Shown here: in pieces, positions 9,733 to 19,076 of the stretch
Position numbering within the stretch: position 1 is the stretch's first letter
Layout of the letters: every line of letters begins with the position of its first letter
Source: Planktothrix rubescens CCAP 1459/22
Lineage (GTDB): Bacteria; Cyanobacteriota; Cyanobacteriia; Cyanobacteriales; Microcoleaceae
NCBI GenBank assembly: GCA_904830895.1
Contig: LR882958.1
Span: forward strand, 496,001 to 560,000
Direction of reading: 5' to 3'
DNA: 64,000 bases
Notes under the pieces: model-generated
Told to the model about the DNA's origin: nothing
Seen by the model: the letters and a program-made list of their open reading frames with translations, nothing else
Database searches by the model: none
Program-made: the position numbers and the translations under genes

Positions 9733-10497
9733 ATGGCCACCACTCAACACCAGTCCACAAAACACGATATTCTGCAACTCCTCCTGAAACAAGCACAGGC
9801 GACGGCCCAGGAGTTAGCAGAAACCCTTGATATCAGTCCCCAAGCAATTCGTCGCCATCTCAAAGATTTGGAAATGGAGGGTTTAATTGCCTACAACTCG
9901 GTGCAGGTGGGGATGGGACGCCCTCAGCACGTTTATGAACTCACAACTCAAGGACGGGAACATTTTCCTAACCGTTATGATGAGTTTGCGATTTCCTTTC
10001 TGGATACTTTAACGCAAACCGTCGGACATGAACAGGTGAGTCAAATTTTACATAAACAATGGCAACGAAAAGCCATAGAATATCGGGAAAAAGTTGGCAA
10101 GGGTTCGTTAAAAGAACGGGTGGAAAAATTAGTGGAATTAAGGAAAACTGAAGGCTATATGGCCGAATGGTATTTGCTGGAGTCGGAACCATTGGATACT
10201 AATAATCATGAACGTTATATATTAACTGAACATCATTGTGCTATTTCTAATGTGGCGGAATCTTTTCCCAGTGTTTGCGGTCATGAGTTAGAAATGTTTG
10301 GGGAAATCTTAGAAGATTGTACAGTAGAAAGAACCCATTGGATTGTTAATGGTGAACATCGTTGTGGCTATTTAATAATAGGAGGGAATAGGGAACAGCC
10401 CCCCCCCAAACCCCCCGTGCACGCAGGGCTAGGGGGGGAGGGAACACCGGAAGAAAAGGCTTCATCATCTGGTTTTCTGCATCAATCTTTGTCCTAA
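9733..10497 (+). CDS. sufR: Fe-S responsive transcriptional repressor SufR
   Basis: 254 residues counted from the ATG at 9733 (MATTQHQSTKHDIL); an upstream in-frame ATG at 9691 gives an atypical extension. The N-terminus is a winged helix-turn-helix (ATAQELAETLDISPQAIRRH). Near the C-terminus four cysteines follow exactly C-X12-C-X13-C-X14-C (C-AISN... to ...EHRC), the [4Fe-4S] ligand arrangement of SufR. Cluster-loaded SufR represses sufBCDS. The last 35 residues are odd: REQPPPKPPVHAGLGGEGT and what follows are encoded by a GC-rich palindromic repeat that also occurs at 10980-11035 and inside tnpB. The natural C-terminus was probably replaced by repeat insertion. Confidence 0.92.
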   Translation: MATTQHQSTKHDILQLLLKQAQATAQELAETLDISPQAIRRHLKDLEMEGLIAYNSVQVGMGRPQHVYELTTQGREHFPNRYDEFAISFLDTLTQTVGHEQVSQILHKQWQRKAIEYREKVGKGSLKERVEKLVELRKTEGYMAEWYLLESEPLDTNNHERYILTEHHCAISNVAESFPSVCGHELEMFGEILEDCTVERTHWIVNGEHRCGYLIIGGNREQPPPKPPVHAGLGGEGTPEEKASSSGFLHQSLS

Positions 10498-10540
10498 TGG
10501 TGCTACCGTGACTGGTCTATATAAATAATTAAGTAAAACT

Positions 10541-10912
10541 ATGGATTTTTTAACTGAGGACGAGGCAATTCAAGTGGATGCAGCGTTATTATCTTCTAAG
10601 GAGAAGTTTTCAACGCGGTTAGCGATTTATGCGTTACGGTGTTTGAAGGAAATTGCTAAAAATGAAGATATAAAAATTGAAAATATTAAACCAGAACAAG
10701 TTCAATCCTGGGTTAAAAATGATGATAGTTTTAAAGAAAAATTAGAATTAGATGGGAATTTTAATCGGTTTTTTAGCCAATTAGTGATTTCTTCATTAAA
10801 GCCTTTAAAACAGGTAGCTCAAGCCGAAAATATTCCCATTCAAGATTTAACAATTAAACAGTTAATTAACTGGTTTGAGCATGAATCTCAGCAGAATTTA
10901 GGGCAAGATTGA
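10541..10912 (+). CDS. Conserved hypothetical protein
   Basis: A 123-residue acidic, probably all-helical protein (MDFLTEDEAIQVDAALLSSK) with no signal peptide or membrane segment. The middle and C-terminal parts resemble each other (ALRCLKEIAKNEDIKIENIK versus SLKPLKQVAQAENIPIQDLT), so it appears to be two copies of a helical unit. It lies 43 bp after sufR and could be co-transcribed. I do not recognise the family. Confidence 0.65.
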   Translation: MDFLTEDEAIQVDAALLSSKEKFSTRLAIYALRCLKEIAKNEDIKIENIKPEQVQSWVKNDDSFKEKLELDGNFNRFFSQLVISSLKPLKQVAQAENIPIQDLTIKQLINWFEHESQQNLGQD

Positions 10913-10916
10913 AAAC

Positions 10917-11085
10917 TATAGCAATCCTAAATAGGTGGTAACATTTTAATACTGACATGAAACAGCCAGAAGTATTACCCTGTTCCCTCCCCCCCTAGCC
11001 CCCCGTGCACGGGGGGTTTGGGGGGCTGTTCCGGTGTTCCCTTTTGCCTAGGACTTTTGAACACAACTCAAATAGGATTGCTATA
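10917..11085. mobile_element. 169-bp MITE-like element abutting the translocase gene
   Basis: Perfect 13-bp terminal inverted repeats, TATAGCAATCCTA at 10917-10929 and TAGGATTGCTATA at 11073-11085, enclose a GC-rich core with the 18-bp palindrome CCCCCCGTGCACGGGGGG at 10999-11016. There is no coding capacity. Single copies of the end motif (TATAGGATTGCTAT) occur near 19846 and 57843. The right end supplies AGGA (11074-11077), 7 nt before the ATG of the next gene. Confidence 0.7.
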
Positions 11086-14000
11086 TGTCAACAAAGTTTT
11101 TCACAAATAGCGAAGAAAACACCTTAATCAAAAAGTTTGAAGGGGTTTTTACCTATAATCCCAATATTCAATATTTTGACGCTTTAGTAGGCTACTTCAG
11201 AGCATCAGGTTATTTCAGAATCAGACCATTTTTAAACCAAGTTCCAAATATTAGAATATTGGTAGGTATCAATATTGATAAAATGCTGGCTGATGCTCAA
11301 AAATCTGGGCTTGATTTTTTTAGCAATCACAAAAGAACAAAAGAAGATTTTATCAAGGAAATTCAAAAAGATATTGCACAAGCTAATTATGACAAAGACA
11401 CCGAAAACGGTATTTTACAATTCATTGACGATATAATTCAAAAGAAAATACAAGTCAAGGCACATCCCGAAAAAAAAATCCACGCCAAAGTTTATATTTT
11501 ACGTCCTGAACAATTTAATGAACATACACCCGCCACAGTAATCACGGGTTCTTCAAATCTTACCGATGCGGGACTGGGTGGAGGAAACTTTTATAATTAT
11601 GAGTTCAATGTTCAACTAACAGAATATCCTGATGTTCAATTTGCTACCAAAGAATTTGAAAAACTTTGGGTTGAATCTGTTGATATATTGCCAGTTGATA
11701 TTCAGGGCATCAAAAAAGAAACTTATTTGAATGAAGAAACCAGTCCCTTTGAATTATATATAAAATTGCTGACTGAATATTTTGGGAAAAATATTGATTA
11801 TGACCCAAACTCAATAGGTGATTTACCTCAAAATTTTAAAAAACTTTCTTATCAAGTTGATGCCGTCAATGAAGGTTTTAATATGCTGATAAAACACAAC
11901 GGCTTTATCTTGGCTGATGTTGTGGGTTTGGGTAAAACTGTTATTGCCGCCATGGTTGCCAAAAAGTTTTTAATCCAAAATGGTAGAGAGAATACAAAAA
12001 TATTAGTTGTTTATCCGCCAGCAGTTGAAAAAAACTGGAAAGACACTTTTAAGAATTTTAATATTGACAAATATACCAAGTTTATCACTAATGGAAGCCT
12101 GGAAAAAATCTTGGAACCCCATCAAGACTATTGGAAAAAAGAAGATTATGATTTAGTGATAGCTGATGAAGCGCACAGGTTTCGTAATCACAAAACAGGT
12201 GCTTTTCAAAACTTACAATTAATTTGTAAAAGTTCAAGAGCAAATAAGGGTTTGATTCCAGGTACTCAGAAAAAAGTAATTTTAGTATCGGCAACACCTT
12301 TGAATAACAAACCTGATGATATTTATTATCAAATACAAATGTTTCAGGATGCTAGACAGTCAACACTTCCTATTACAAATTTGACTGCTTTTTTTAGTCC
12401 CTTAATGGAGCAGTACAAAAGCCTAAAACGCTTTGAAGAATTAGATGTAAATAAGCTTAGAGATATTTATGGGAAAATTCGTAAGAATATAATTGAACCT
12501 ATTACCATTCGGAGAACACGAACTGACCTGGAAAATATTGCTGAATATAAATTAGACTTAATAGCACAAGAAATCAACTTTCCAAAAGTAGAACCACCTC
12601 AAAAAGTGGAATATTTAATGGATGAGAAACTAAATGAATTGTTTTATAAAACGGTTTTTTATCTAACAGATGAAGCTCAACTAAAATACAGCCGTTACCA
12701 AGCCATTGCCGGATTAAACCCAGAAATTCAAAGCAAGTATTACGAAAACGCAGAAACGGTTTCTAAATCCTTAGCATTTATAATGAAGACTCAGTTGATT
12801 AAAAGATTAGAAAGTAGTTTTTATGCCTTTAAAAAATCCCTAAGCAATTTTCAACAAGCCACCGACAGAATGATTAAAATGTTTGCTAATGACAAAATAT
12901 TTATCGCACCTGATACCGATGTAAACAAGCTATTGGATAAGGGTTGGAGTGATGAACAAATTGAAGAAGAAATAGAAAGATTAAGCGCGGACAATCCGAA
13001 AAACCAAACTTTTAAAAAGGCGGATTTCAAGCCAGATTTTATTGAAAATTTAGAGAATGATTCTCGACTTTTACAGGAATTAGTCACAGGTTGGGCTGCT
13101 GTTGAGAATGATCCAAAATTAGATGTTTTTATTGCAGAATTAAATAAACAATTTCTTAACAAGAAAACTAATTTAGAAGGTAAGTTGGTAATATTTTCGG
13201 AGTCAAAAGATACTGTTGACTATTTAGCCGAGGCTTTACAAAAGAGAGGCAGAAAAGATGTGTTGGTAGTTTCCAGTAAAAATAGAAACCAATTGTATGA
13301 TACGATAGTAACTAACTTTGATGCTAACTGTACGCAAGAAAAACAGACAAACGATTATAGTATAATTATTACTACTGAGGTTTTGGCAGAAGGAGTAAAC
13401 CTACATCGTTCTAATGTCATTATTCACTATGATACACCTTGGAACTCAACCAAACTTATGCAAAGGATTGGGCGTGTGAATCGTATTGGTACTAAAGCAA
13501 ATGCTATTTATAATTATGTTTTTTATCCTTCGGCACAAGGCGATTCACAAATTCAGTTAAATAAAACTGCTTTTATGAAAATTCAGGCTTTTCATACTGC
13601 ATTTGGGGAGGATAATCAAGTGTTTTCAACGGAGGAAATTTTAGATGAAGTTAAACTTTTTAGCGGAACTTATAAGGAGGAACAAGACGAACGCTTAAAA
13701 TTTCTTTATTTTCTCCGCAATTTCAAAAAATTAAACAAAATTTGGTTTGATAAAATTAAAAAAATGCCTTTAAAATCAAGGGCGGGAAGAAGTTCAACTA
13801 AAATTAATAAACCTGATTTACAAAATGGCACGGCGGCATTTTTAAAGACAGATAAAAAGTTTGAATTTTATTGGGTGGATAGCAACAACCAACCCATAGA
13901 AATTACACCTATTGAAGCATTTAAGATATTTGAAGCTAATCAAAATGAAAAAAATGTAGAATTAATTGCCAGCCATCACGAGCATATAAACAACGCGATT

Positions 14001-14363
14001 AAACATTTTGAAACACTGGAATATGAGTTAGTTCAGGCACAAACAGACCCCGAAGCATTAGGCGGTGTGGCGCAAAGGGCAAAAAAATGGCTTTCAGGAA
14101 TGATTAACCATCTCAAAGTAACTGAGAAACAAAGGGACAATATCAAGAAAATTATCATCCTGATTGATATAGGGAAATATACCAATTTGCCTTCGGATGT
14201 TGACAAGCTGCAAAAGAAAAAAGTAAACTTAGATATAGATACGGCAATTTTAGAAATTGATCAAATTGCTGAACGATATAGTGTTGATGTCTCAGATGTC
14301 CAAAAAGGAAAAAAGAGAAAAGTTGAAAAACCAGTTTTAATTATTTCAGAATCTTTTGAATAA
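11085..14363 (+). CDS. PLD-nuclease/SNF2-family translocase, restriction-like
   Basis: 1092 residues. The N-terminal domain carries one phospholipase D-type half-site: IHAKVYIL near residue 133 and VITGSSNLTDAGL near residue 155. A superfamily 2 helicase core follows: Walker A DVVGLGKTV near residue 280, DEAH in VIADEAHRFRN near residue 359, motif III VSATPLNN near residue 402, motif V TTEVLAEGVNL, and motif VI QRIGRVNRIG near residue 793. A helical C-terminus follows. In known systems (DrmD of DISARM, restriction translocases) such proteins move on DNA and work with a methyltransferase; one follows here (15250-18969). The PLD domain is the probable nuclease (inference). Confidence 0.85.
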   Translation: MSTKFFTNSEENTLIKKFEGVFTYNPNIQYFDALVGYFRASGYFRIRPFLNQVPNIRILVGINIDKMLADAQKSGLDFFSNHKRTKEDFIKEIQKDIAQANYDKDTENGILQFIDDIIQKKIQVKAHPEKKIHAKVYILRPEQFNEHTPATVITGSSNLTDAGLGGGNFYNYEFNVQLTEYPDVQFATKEFEKLWVESVDILPVDIQGIKKETYLNEETSPFELYIKLLTEYFGKNIDYDPNSIGDLPQNFKKLSYQVDAVNEGFNMLIKHNGFILADVVGLGKTVIAAMVAKKFLIQNGRENTKILVVYPPAVEKNWKDTFKNFNIDKYTKFITNGSLEKILEPHQDYWKKEDYDLVIADEAHRFRNHKTGAFQNLQLICKSSRANKGLIPGTQKKVILVSATPLNNKPDDIYYQIQMFQDARQSTLPITNLTAFFSPLMEQYKSLKRFEELDVNKLRDIYGKIRKNIIEPITIRRTRTDLENIAEYKLDLIAQEINFPKVEPPQKVEYLMDEKLNELFYKTVFYLTDEAQLKYSRYQAIAGLNPEIQSKYYENAETVSKSLAFIMKTQLIKRLESSFYAFKKSLSNFQQATDRMIKMFANDKIFIAPDTDVNKLLDKGWSDEQIEEEIERLSADNPKNQTFKKADFKPDFIENLENDSRLLQELVTGWAAVENDPKLDVFIAELNKQFLNKKTNLEGKLVIFSESKDTVDYLAEALQKRGRKDVLVVSSKNRNQLYDTIVTNFDANCTQEKQTNDYSIIITTEVLAEGVNLHRSNVIIHYDTPWNSTKLMQRIGRVNRIGTKANAIYNYVFYPSAQGDSQIQLNKTAFMKIQAFHTAFGEDNQVFSTEEILDEVKLFSGTYKEEQDERLKFLYFLRNFKKLNKIWFDKIKKMPLKSRAGRSSTKINKPDLQNGTAAFLKTDKKFEFYWVDSNNQPIEITPIEAFKIFEANQNEKNVELIASHHEHINNAIKHFETLEYELVQAQTDPEALGGVAQRAKKWLSGMINHLKVTEKQRDNIKKIIILIDIGKYTNLPSDVDKLQKKKVNLDIDTAILEIDQIAERYSVDVSDVQKGKKRKVEKPVLIISESFE

Positions 14364-14380
14364 TTATGACAAAACCAATA

Positions 14381-14492
14381 AATAGATGTTGCCTTAAGCA
14401 TGGGTTGTGCTAAACTAGAAATAACTCTAAGAGTCAAAGGAGAAAGATGACAATGATTACCTTAGAAATGGCGATCGCCAAAATCAAAAAAC
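14381..14492. repeat. 112-bp direct repeat, copy 1
   Basis: About 96% identical (four mismatches seen by eye) to 18965-19076, in the same orientation and of equal length. It covers the upstream region, the Shine-Dalgarno site (AAAGGAGAAAG) and the first 15 codons of the antitoxin at 14447. The two copies bracket the PIN toxin-antitoxin pair and the methyltransferase (4.6 kb). Confidence 0.95.
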
Positions 14493-14701
14493 TCCCGGCT
14501 GAACAGCGAAACGAAGTGATCAAATTTGTGGAATTTTTAGAATTTAAACTAGACAACATTGAGCAGAGCCAAGAACAGACAGAATTAGAGGAAAAAGAAG
14601 TTTCATTTACAGAAGTCGCCAAAGAGTTTATTGGTTGTTTAGACAGCAATTTGGAAGATTTATCCTATAATCCCAAGTATATGCAAGGATTCGGTGAATA
14701 A
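14447..14701 (+). CDS. Antitoxin of a PIN toxin-antitoxin pair (DUF2281-like)
   Basis: 84 residues. The N-terminus, MTMITLEMAIAKIKKLPAEQ followed by RNEVIKFVEFLEFK, resembles DUF2281-type antitoxins, which end in an acidic flexible tail that neutralises the toxin. The start is well supported by AAAGGAGAAAG immediately upstream. Its stop codon overlaps the start of the toxin gene (ATAATG), so the pair is translationally coupled. The pair sits between the translocase and methyltransferase genes. Confidence 0.75.
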   Translation: MTMITLEMAIAKIKKLPAEQRNEVIKFVEFLEFKLDNIEQSQEQTELEEKEVSFTEVAKEFIGCLDSNLEDLSYNPKYMQGFGE

Positions 14702-15126
14702 TGCAAAAAGGTATAATTCTCGATACGGGAGTTTTAGTAGCTTTCCTGATACCTAATGACAAATTTCATCAGTGGGCTGTTGCTTCACTCACAGATATTC
14801 AGTATCCTGTTTTGACCTGTGAAGCTGTTTTAACTGAAGTTTGCTTCTTGTTACAAAGAGTGCATTTAGGACGTGATAAAGCTTTGCAATTAGTTAAGCA
14901 GGGATATATTGAAATACCTTTTTGCTTGAGTAAAGAAATTGAAACAGTCGAAAAGCTAATGCAGCGTTATAATTCTGTACCCATGTCTTTAGCAGATGCT
15001 TGTTTGGTAAGGATGACTGAGATTTATACAGATGCTTCGATACTTACATTAGATAGTGATTTTAGGATTTATCGTAAGCATCGTAATCAAGAAATTTCTG
15101 TGATTATGCCCGATTTGGAGAGATGA
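14701..15126 (+). CDS. PIN-domain ribonuclease toxin (VapC-like)
   Basis: 141 residues with the acidic quartet of PIN nucleases: D8 in ILDTGVLVAFL, E46 in AVLTEVCFLL, D99 in SLADACLVRM and D118/D120 in LTLDSDFRIY. PIN toxins cleave RNA when released from the antitoxin. All catalytic residues are present, so the toxin appears active. It starts at 14701, overlapping the antitoxin stop codon by one base. Its position inside a restriction-like gene pair suggests an addiction or abortive role (inference). Confidence 0.85.
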   Translation: MQKGIILDTGVLVAFLIPNDKFHQWAVASLTDIQYPVLTCEAVLTEVCFLLQRVHLGRDKALQLVKQGYIEIPFCLSKEIETVEKLMQRYNSVPMSLADACLVRMTEIYTDASILTLDSDFRIYRKHRNQEISVIMPDLER

Positions 15127-15249
15127 CTATGAGCACTTTTTAAATGGAGGTTAAGACAACGATCTCGTAACCAGTACGGGAATTTTTATAATCAACTAGA
15201 AAAACCAACAGATCGAGAAATTATAAAACCTTATTACCTTGAAAAAATT

Positions 15250-18200
15250 ATGACACAACCACAAATTAAAGATATATTCAATCAACGTTACAATCAAACC
15301 AAATGGAAACAATTTCTAGGCCAAACTTTTGCTAATGCTCAGTTATTATCAACTCCTAAAACTCTGACGGGTATTGATATTAATGTAGCTTCAAATGCTC
15401 AAAATTTAGGCTATATTCTGTTAGATGAAAATGGCATTGAACGACAAATTGCGGTGTATGAAGTAACGCTGGCACCGGGCATTATCTTAGAACGTAATCG
15501 GGTAGGATTAAGAAATTTATTGCGTAAATATTGGCAAAATATTGATGCTGCTTTTATTGCTTATCATCGTCCAGAAAGTGCAAATTGGCGTTTTAGTTAT
15601 GTTTCCGAATTAACGGGTTATGATGCAGAAGGGGAATCTATAAAAATCAAAACTGAACCTAAACGCTACACCTATTTATTAGGCGAAAGTGAAAGCATAA
15701 GAACGGCCGTTGAACGGTTTGAACGTATTATTAAAAAAGGGAGTAAAGCAACTTTAGATGATGTTAAAGAAGCTTTCTCAGTCGAGAAACTTTCTAAGAC
15801 GTTTTTTGATGAATATAAAAAACATTATGATATTTTTTGTAAATATATGGTTTCACAACCTGGTATTTACCAAACTATTTTTAATGGTGATGAAAAAGCT
15901 ATCCGTGATTTTAATAAAAAATTATTGGGGCGGATTGTATTTATATATTTCATCCAGAAAAAAGGCTGGTTGGGTGTTCCCAAAAATGAAAGTTGGGGAA
16001 AAGGTGATTTTAATTTTTTAACTAATCACTTTCAAAATTTTCAACATCCAGAACTTTTTTATCAGGATTTTTTATCGGTTTTATTTTTTGATACCCTCAA
16101 CACCAAACGCCCGGATGATTTAATTGAATTGGTAGCAGGTAAACCTTGCAGAATCCCTTTTTTGAATGGTGGTTTATTTGAAGAAGAAAACAAGAATCAT
16201 CGTAACTTAATTTTTGATACTAACTTATTTAAAAATCTTTTTAACTTTTTTGATCAATACAATTTTACCATTTATGAAGATGATCCTAACGATCATACTG
16301 TAGCGGTTGACCCTGAAATGTTGGGGCATATTTTTGAGAATTTACTGGAAGATAATAAAGATAAAGGCGCATATTATACGCCTAAAGAGATTGTGCATTA
16401 TATGTGTCAGGAAAGTTTGATTGAATACTTAACTACTTGGTTTGAAAGTCATGGTTATAATATTATTAGTTATACCAGTATTGGGAATCCTGAACAACCG
16501 GAATTATTTCCTGTAAATCAAGGAAGACAAGGACAATTAGAACTAGAAATTATAGTCGAATCTGAATCTAAACAAATAGACCGGATATTAATTGAGAAAT
16601 TGCTTAAAAAGAATTTAGATGATCAGGATCAGAAATTAATAAAAAAATATTCTACCGAATTTAATCAGGCTTTAGATAGGGTGAAAATTTGTGATCCGGC
16701 GATTGGTTCGGGGGCTTTTCCGATGGGTTTATTGCACGAAATATTTACGGCTAAACAAACACTACATATTTTTGAATTTGGCAATACAACTAACTTTAAT
16801 GCTTCGGGTGTGAAGCTAAATATTATCCAAAATAGTATCTATGGTGTAGATATTGAACGCGGTGCGGTGGATATTGCGAGACTACGTTTCTGGCTGAGTT
16901 TAATTGTAGATGAACCTGAACCGAAAGCGTTACCTAATCTGGATTATAAGATTGTGGTGGGTAATAGTTTGGTGAGTAAGTTGGGGGATGATATTATTGA
17001 TATTGATTGGGAAATGAAAGATAGTAAACAAGGAAATATTTTTGTTGATGTTTTCAAGCCTGAAGAAATATTAAAACAAATAAGTCAAGAACAAAAAGAG
17101 TTTTTTAGTCCTGATAGTGATAAGAAAAAATTAGCTGCTGATATCCGCAATCTAAAAATTGATTTGCTGATAAGCCAACTGGAGTTAATGGTTAAAAGTA
17201 AAGGTATGGAAACTAAACCGACTAGCACAGGTAAAACATTAACTAAGCAAACTGAAATATATTTACAAACTATTGGCTGGAAAAACACTATTACTCAATT
17301 AAATAAACTGAAAACTAAACCAGAGTTACCGCTTCATTTCTTTGATTGGAAATTGGATTTTCCAGAGGTGATGAATCCCTATTTATTTGCAGGAGATAAA
17401 GATAGTCCAGAAGTAGCCACTACTAATAAACAAATTAATGCTTTAAATGCTCAAATTGATGCTATTAATTTACATTTAAGTCAACATAATATTAATATTC
17501 ATTTATGTCATTTACAGGCTAATATTGTTCAAAGTCAAATTGTAATTATTAAACAACAACTTTTAGAAATTGAAGCGAAAATTAAGGTTATTTATGGTAA
17601 AATTAATAATATTGAAACTAATCTTGTTCAAGAGCTTGATTTGAGTTTTAATTATAATATTCAAAGTATCAACAAAAGTATTGAGGATATTAATAAAAGA
17701 ATAGAAATCATCAATCCTCAAATAGAGATACAACAAAATTCTTCTATTGGTTTTGATATTGTGATTGGAAATCCTCCTTATGTATTCGCTAGAGATAGCA
17801 AAAGTAAAGGGATAACTCAAGCTGATAAAGAATATTATCCAAAGCACTATCAAGTCACAGAATATCAACTTAATTTATATCCTTTGTTTATTGAGAAAGG
17901 GTACAATCTTTTGAAAAATAAAGGTTTACTTGATTATATAACACCGAATAACTGGCTAACTATTAGTAGTAATAAAAACTTAAGAAAATTTATTTTAGAT
18001 AATTCTAATATAAAAATAGTCAACTTTTATGCTAAGGTTTTTGAAAGTGCTGATGTAGATAGTTCAATTATACTGTTTGAAAAATCTCAACAAAATAAAT
18101 CTATTGAATTATTTGAATATACAGATAATTTTTATTCTATTTTTGAAACAAAAACTAATTATTTTTTACAGCAAAAAGATTATATTATTAATATTGAAGC

Positions 18201-18969
18201 TTTTAAGAATACTGAATCACTTAGTTTATTAGAAAAAATTGAATTACAATCAATTCAAATAAAAACAATTGCTGATGTTAAAGCAGGTTTACAAGCTTAT
18301 GAAAGAGGAAAAGGGAACCCTCCACAAACAGAAGAAATCAAAGAAAATAGAGTTTATCATAGTACCACTAAAATCAATGATGATTATATTAAATATTTAG
18401 ATGGTAAAGATGTTTGTCGTTATTATTTAGGCTGGAGTGGCGAATATTTAAAATATGGTGATAACTTAGCTTCTCCAAGAAAAGATTTTTCTTTATTTTC
18501 GACTCCTCGAATTTTAGTCAGACAAATACCTTCCCCTTTACCCTATTCTATCAATGCTTGTTTTACTCAAGAAATTATTTTAAATGATAGAAACTCAATG
18601 AATATTATTAATCTTCAAGAAAATCCGATGTTAATTTTAGGAATTTTCAACAGTAAATTAATATCTTATTGGTTTGCTCATAAGTTTGGTAAACTACAAA
18701 GAGGGATATTTCCTCAATTTAAAGTTAATGAGTTAGCTACTTTTCCTATTCCAAAAAACTTTGGTAATTATCAACAACCAGTAATAAAATTAGTAGATGA
18801 GATATTGAAAAAAAAGAAAAAAGATGTTAAGGCAGATGTATCAGAATTAGAACAAAAAATAGATAATTTAGTTTACAAACTTTACGAACTAACTTATGAA
18901 GAAGTAAAAATAACAGACCCAGAATTTGTATTAACTGAACAAGAATATGATGCGATCAAAGTAGAATAG
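15250..18969 (+). CDS. Eco57I-like N6-adenine DNA methyltransferase, with a coiled-coil insert
   Basis: 1239 residues. The front part has GRIVFIYFIQKKGWLG near residue 222, typical of type IIG and BREX/DISARM-like methyltransferases. YYTPKEIVHYM lies near residue 377, the SAM motif I CDPAIGSGAFPMG near residue 480, and the catalytic NPPY in FDIVIGNPPYV near residue 840. The C-terminal 350 residues look like a target-recognition region (RQIPSPLPYSINACF, YWFAHKFGKLQRG). Between FDWKLDFPEVMNP (about 697) and NPPY is an unusual insert (about 720-830) rich in I, N, Q and L with heptad periodicity, probably a coiled coil. No nuclease motif was seen, so restriction probably depends on the upstream translocase. 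Confidence 0.88.
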   Translation: MTQPQIKDIFNQRYNQTKWKQFLGQTFANAQLLSTPKTLTGIDINVASNAQNLGYILLDENGIERQIAVYEVTLAPGIILERNRVGLRNLLRKYWQNIDAAFIAYHRPESANWRFSYVSELTGYDAEGESIKIKTEPKRYTYLLGESESIRTAVERFERIIKKGSKATLDDVKEAFSVEKLSKTFFDEYKKHYDIFCKYMVSQPGIYQTIFNGDEKAIRDFNKKLLGRIVFIYFIQKKGWLGVPKNESWGKGDFNFLTNHFQNFQHPELFYQDFLSVLFFDTLNTKRPDDLIELVAGKPCRIPFLNGGLFEEENKNHRNLIFDTNLFKNLFNFFDQYNFTIYEDDPNDHTVAVDPEMLGHIFENLLEDNKDKGAYYTPKEIVHYMCQESLIEYLTTWFESHGYNIISYTSIGNPEQPELFPVNQGRQGQLELEIIVESESKQIDRILIEKLLKKNLDDQDQKLIKKYSTEFNQALDRVKICDPAIGSGAFPMGLLHEIFTAKQTLHIFEFGNTTNFNASGVKLNIIQNSIYGVDIERGAVDIARLRFWLSLIVDEPEPKALPNLDYKIVVGNSLVSKLGDDIIDIDWEMKDSKQGNIFVDVFKPEEILKQISQEQKEFFSPDSDKKKLAADIRNLKIDLLISQLELMVKSKGMETKPTSTGKTLTKQTEIYLQTIGWKNTITQLNKLKTKPELPLHFFDWKLDFPEVMNPYLFAGDKDSPEVATTNKQINALNAQIDAINLHLSQHNINIHLCHLQANIVQSQIVIIKQQLLEIEAKIKVIYGKINNIETNLVQELDLSFNYNIQSINKSIEDINKRIEIINPQIEIQQNSSIGFDIVIGNPPYVFARDSKSKGITQADKEYYPKHYQVTEYQLNLYPLFIEKGYNLLKNKGLLDYITPNNWLTISSNKNLRKFILDNSNIKIVNFYAKVFESADVDSSIILFEKSQQNKSIELFEYTDNFYSIFETKTNYFLQQKDYIINIEAFKNTESLSLLEKIELQSIQIKTIADVKAGLQAYERGKGNPPQTEEIKENRVYHSTTKINDDYIKYLDGKDVCRYYLGWSGEYLKYGDNLASPRKDFSLFSTPRILVRQIPSPLPYSINACFTQEIILNDRNSMNIINLQENPMLILGIFNSKLISYWFAHKFGKLQRGIFPQFKVNELATFPIPKNFGNYQQPVIKLVDEILKKKKKDVKADVSELEQKIDNLVYKLYELTYEEVKITDPEFVLTEQEYDAIKVE

Positions 18970-19076
18970 ATATTGCCTTAAGTATGAGTTGTGCTAAACT
19001 AGAAATAACTCTAAGAGTCAAAGGAGAAAGATGACAATGATTACCTTAGAAATGGCGATCGCCACAATCAAAAAAC
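18965..19076. repeat. 112-bp direct repeat, copy 2
   Basis: Same orientation and length as 14381-14492, with about four base differences. It begins exactly at the end of the methyltransferase gene and repeats the antitoxin leader and first 15 codons, ending in a short dead reading frame. Confidence 0.95.

Noticed and set aside
15127-15249. An N-terminal extension of the methyltransferase into the gap after the PIN gene
   Set aside because: The frame is open for about 38 codons, but no ATG, GTG or TTG is available before 15250.
11085-18969. Calling the island a complete DISARM system
   Set aside because: No DrmA, DrmB or separate DrmC genes are present; only the translocase and methyltransferase types are similar.
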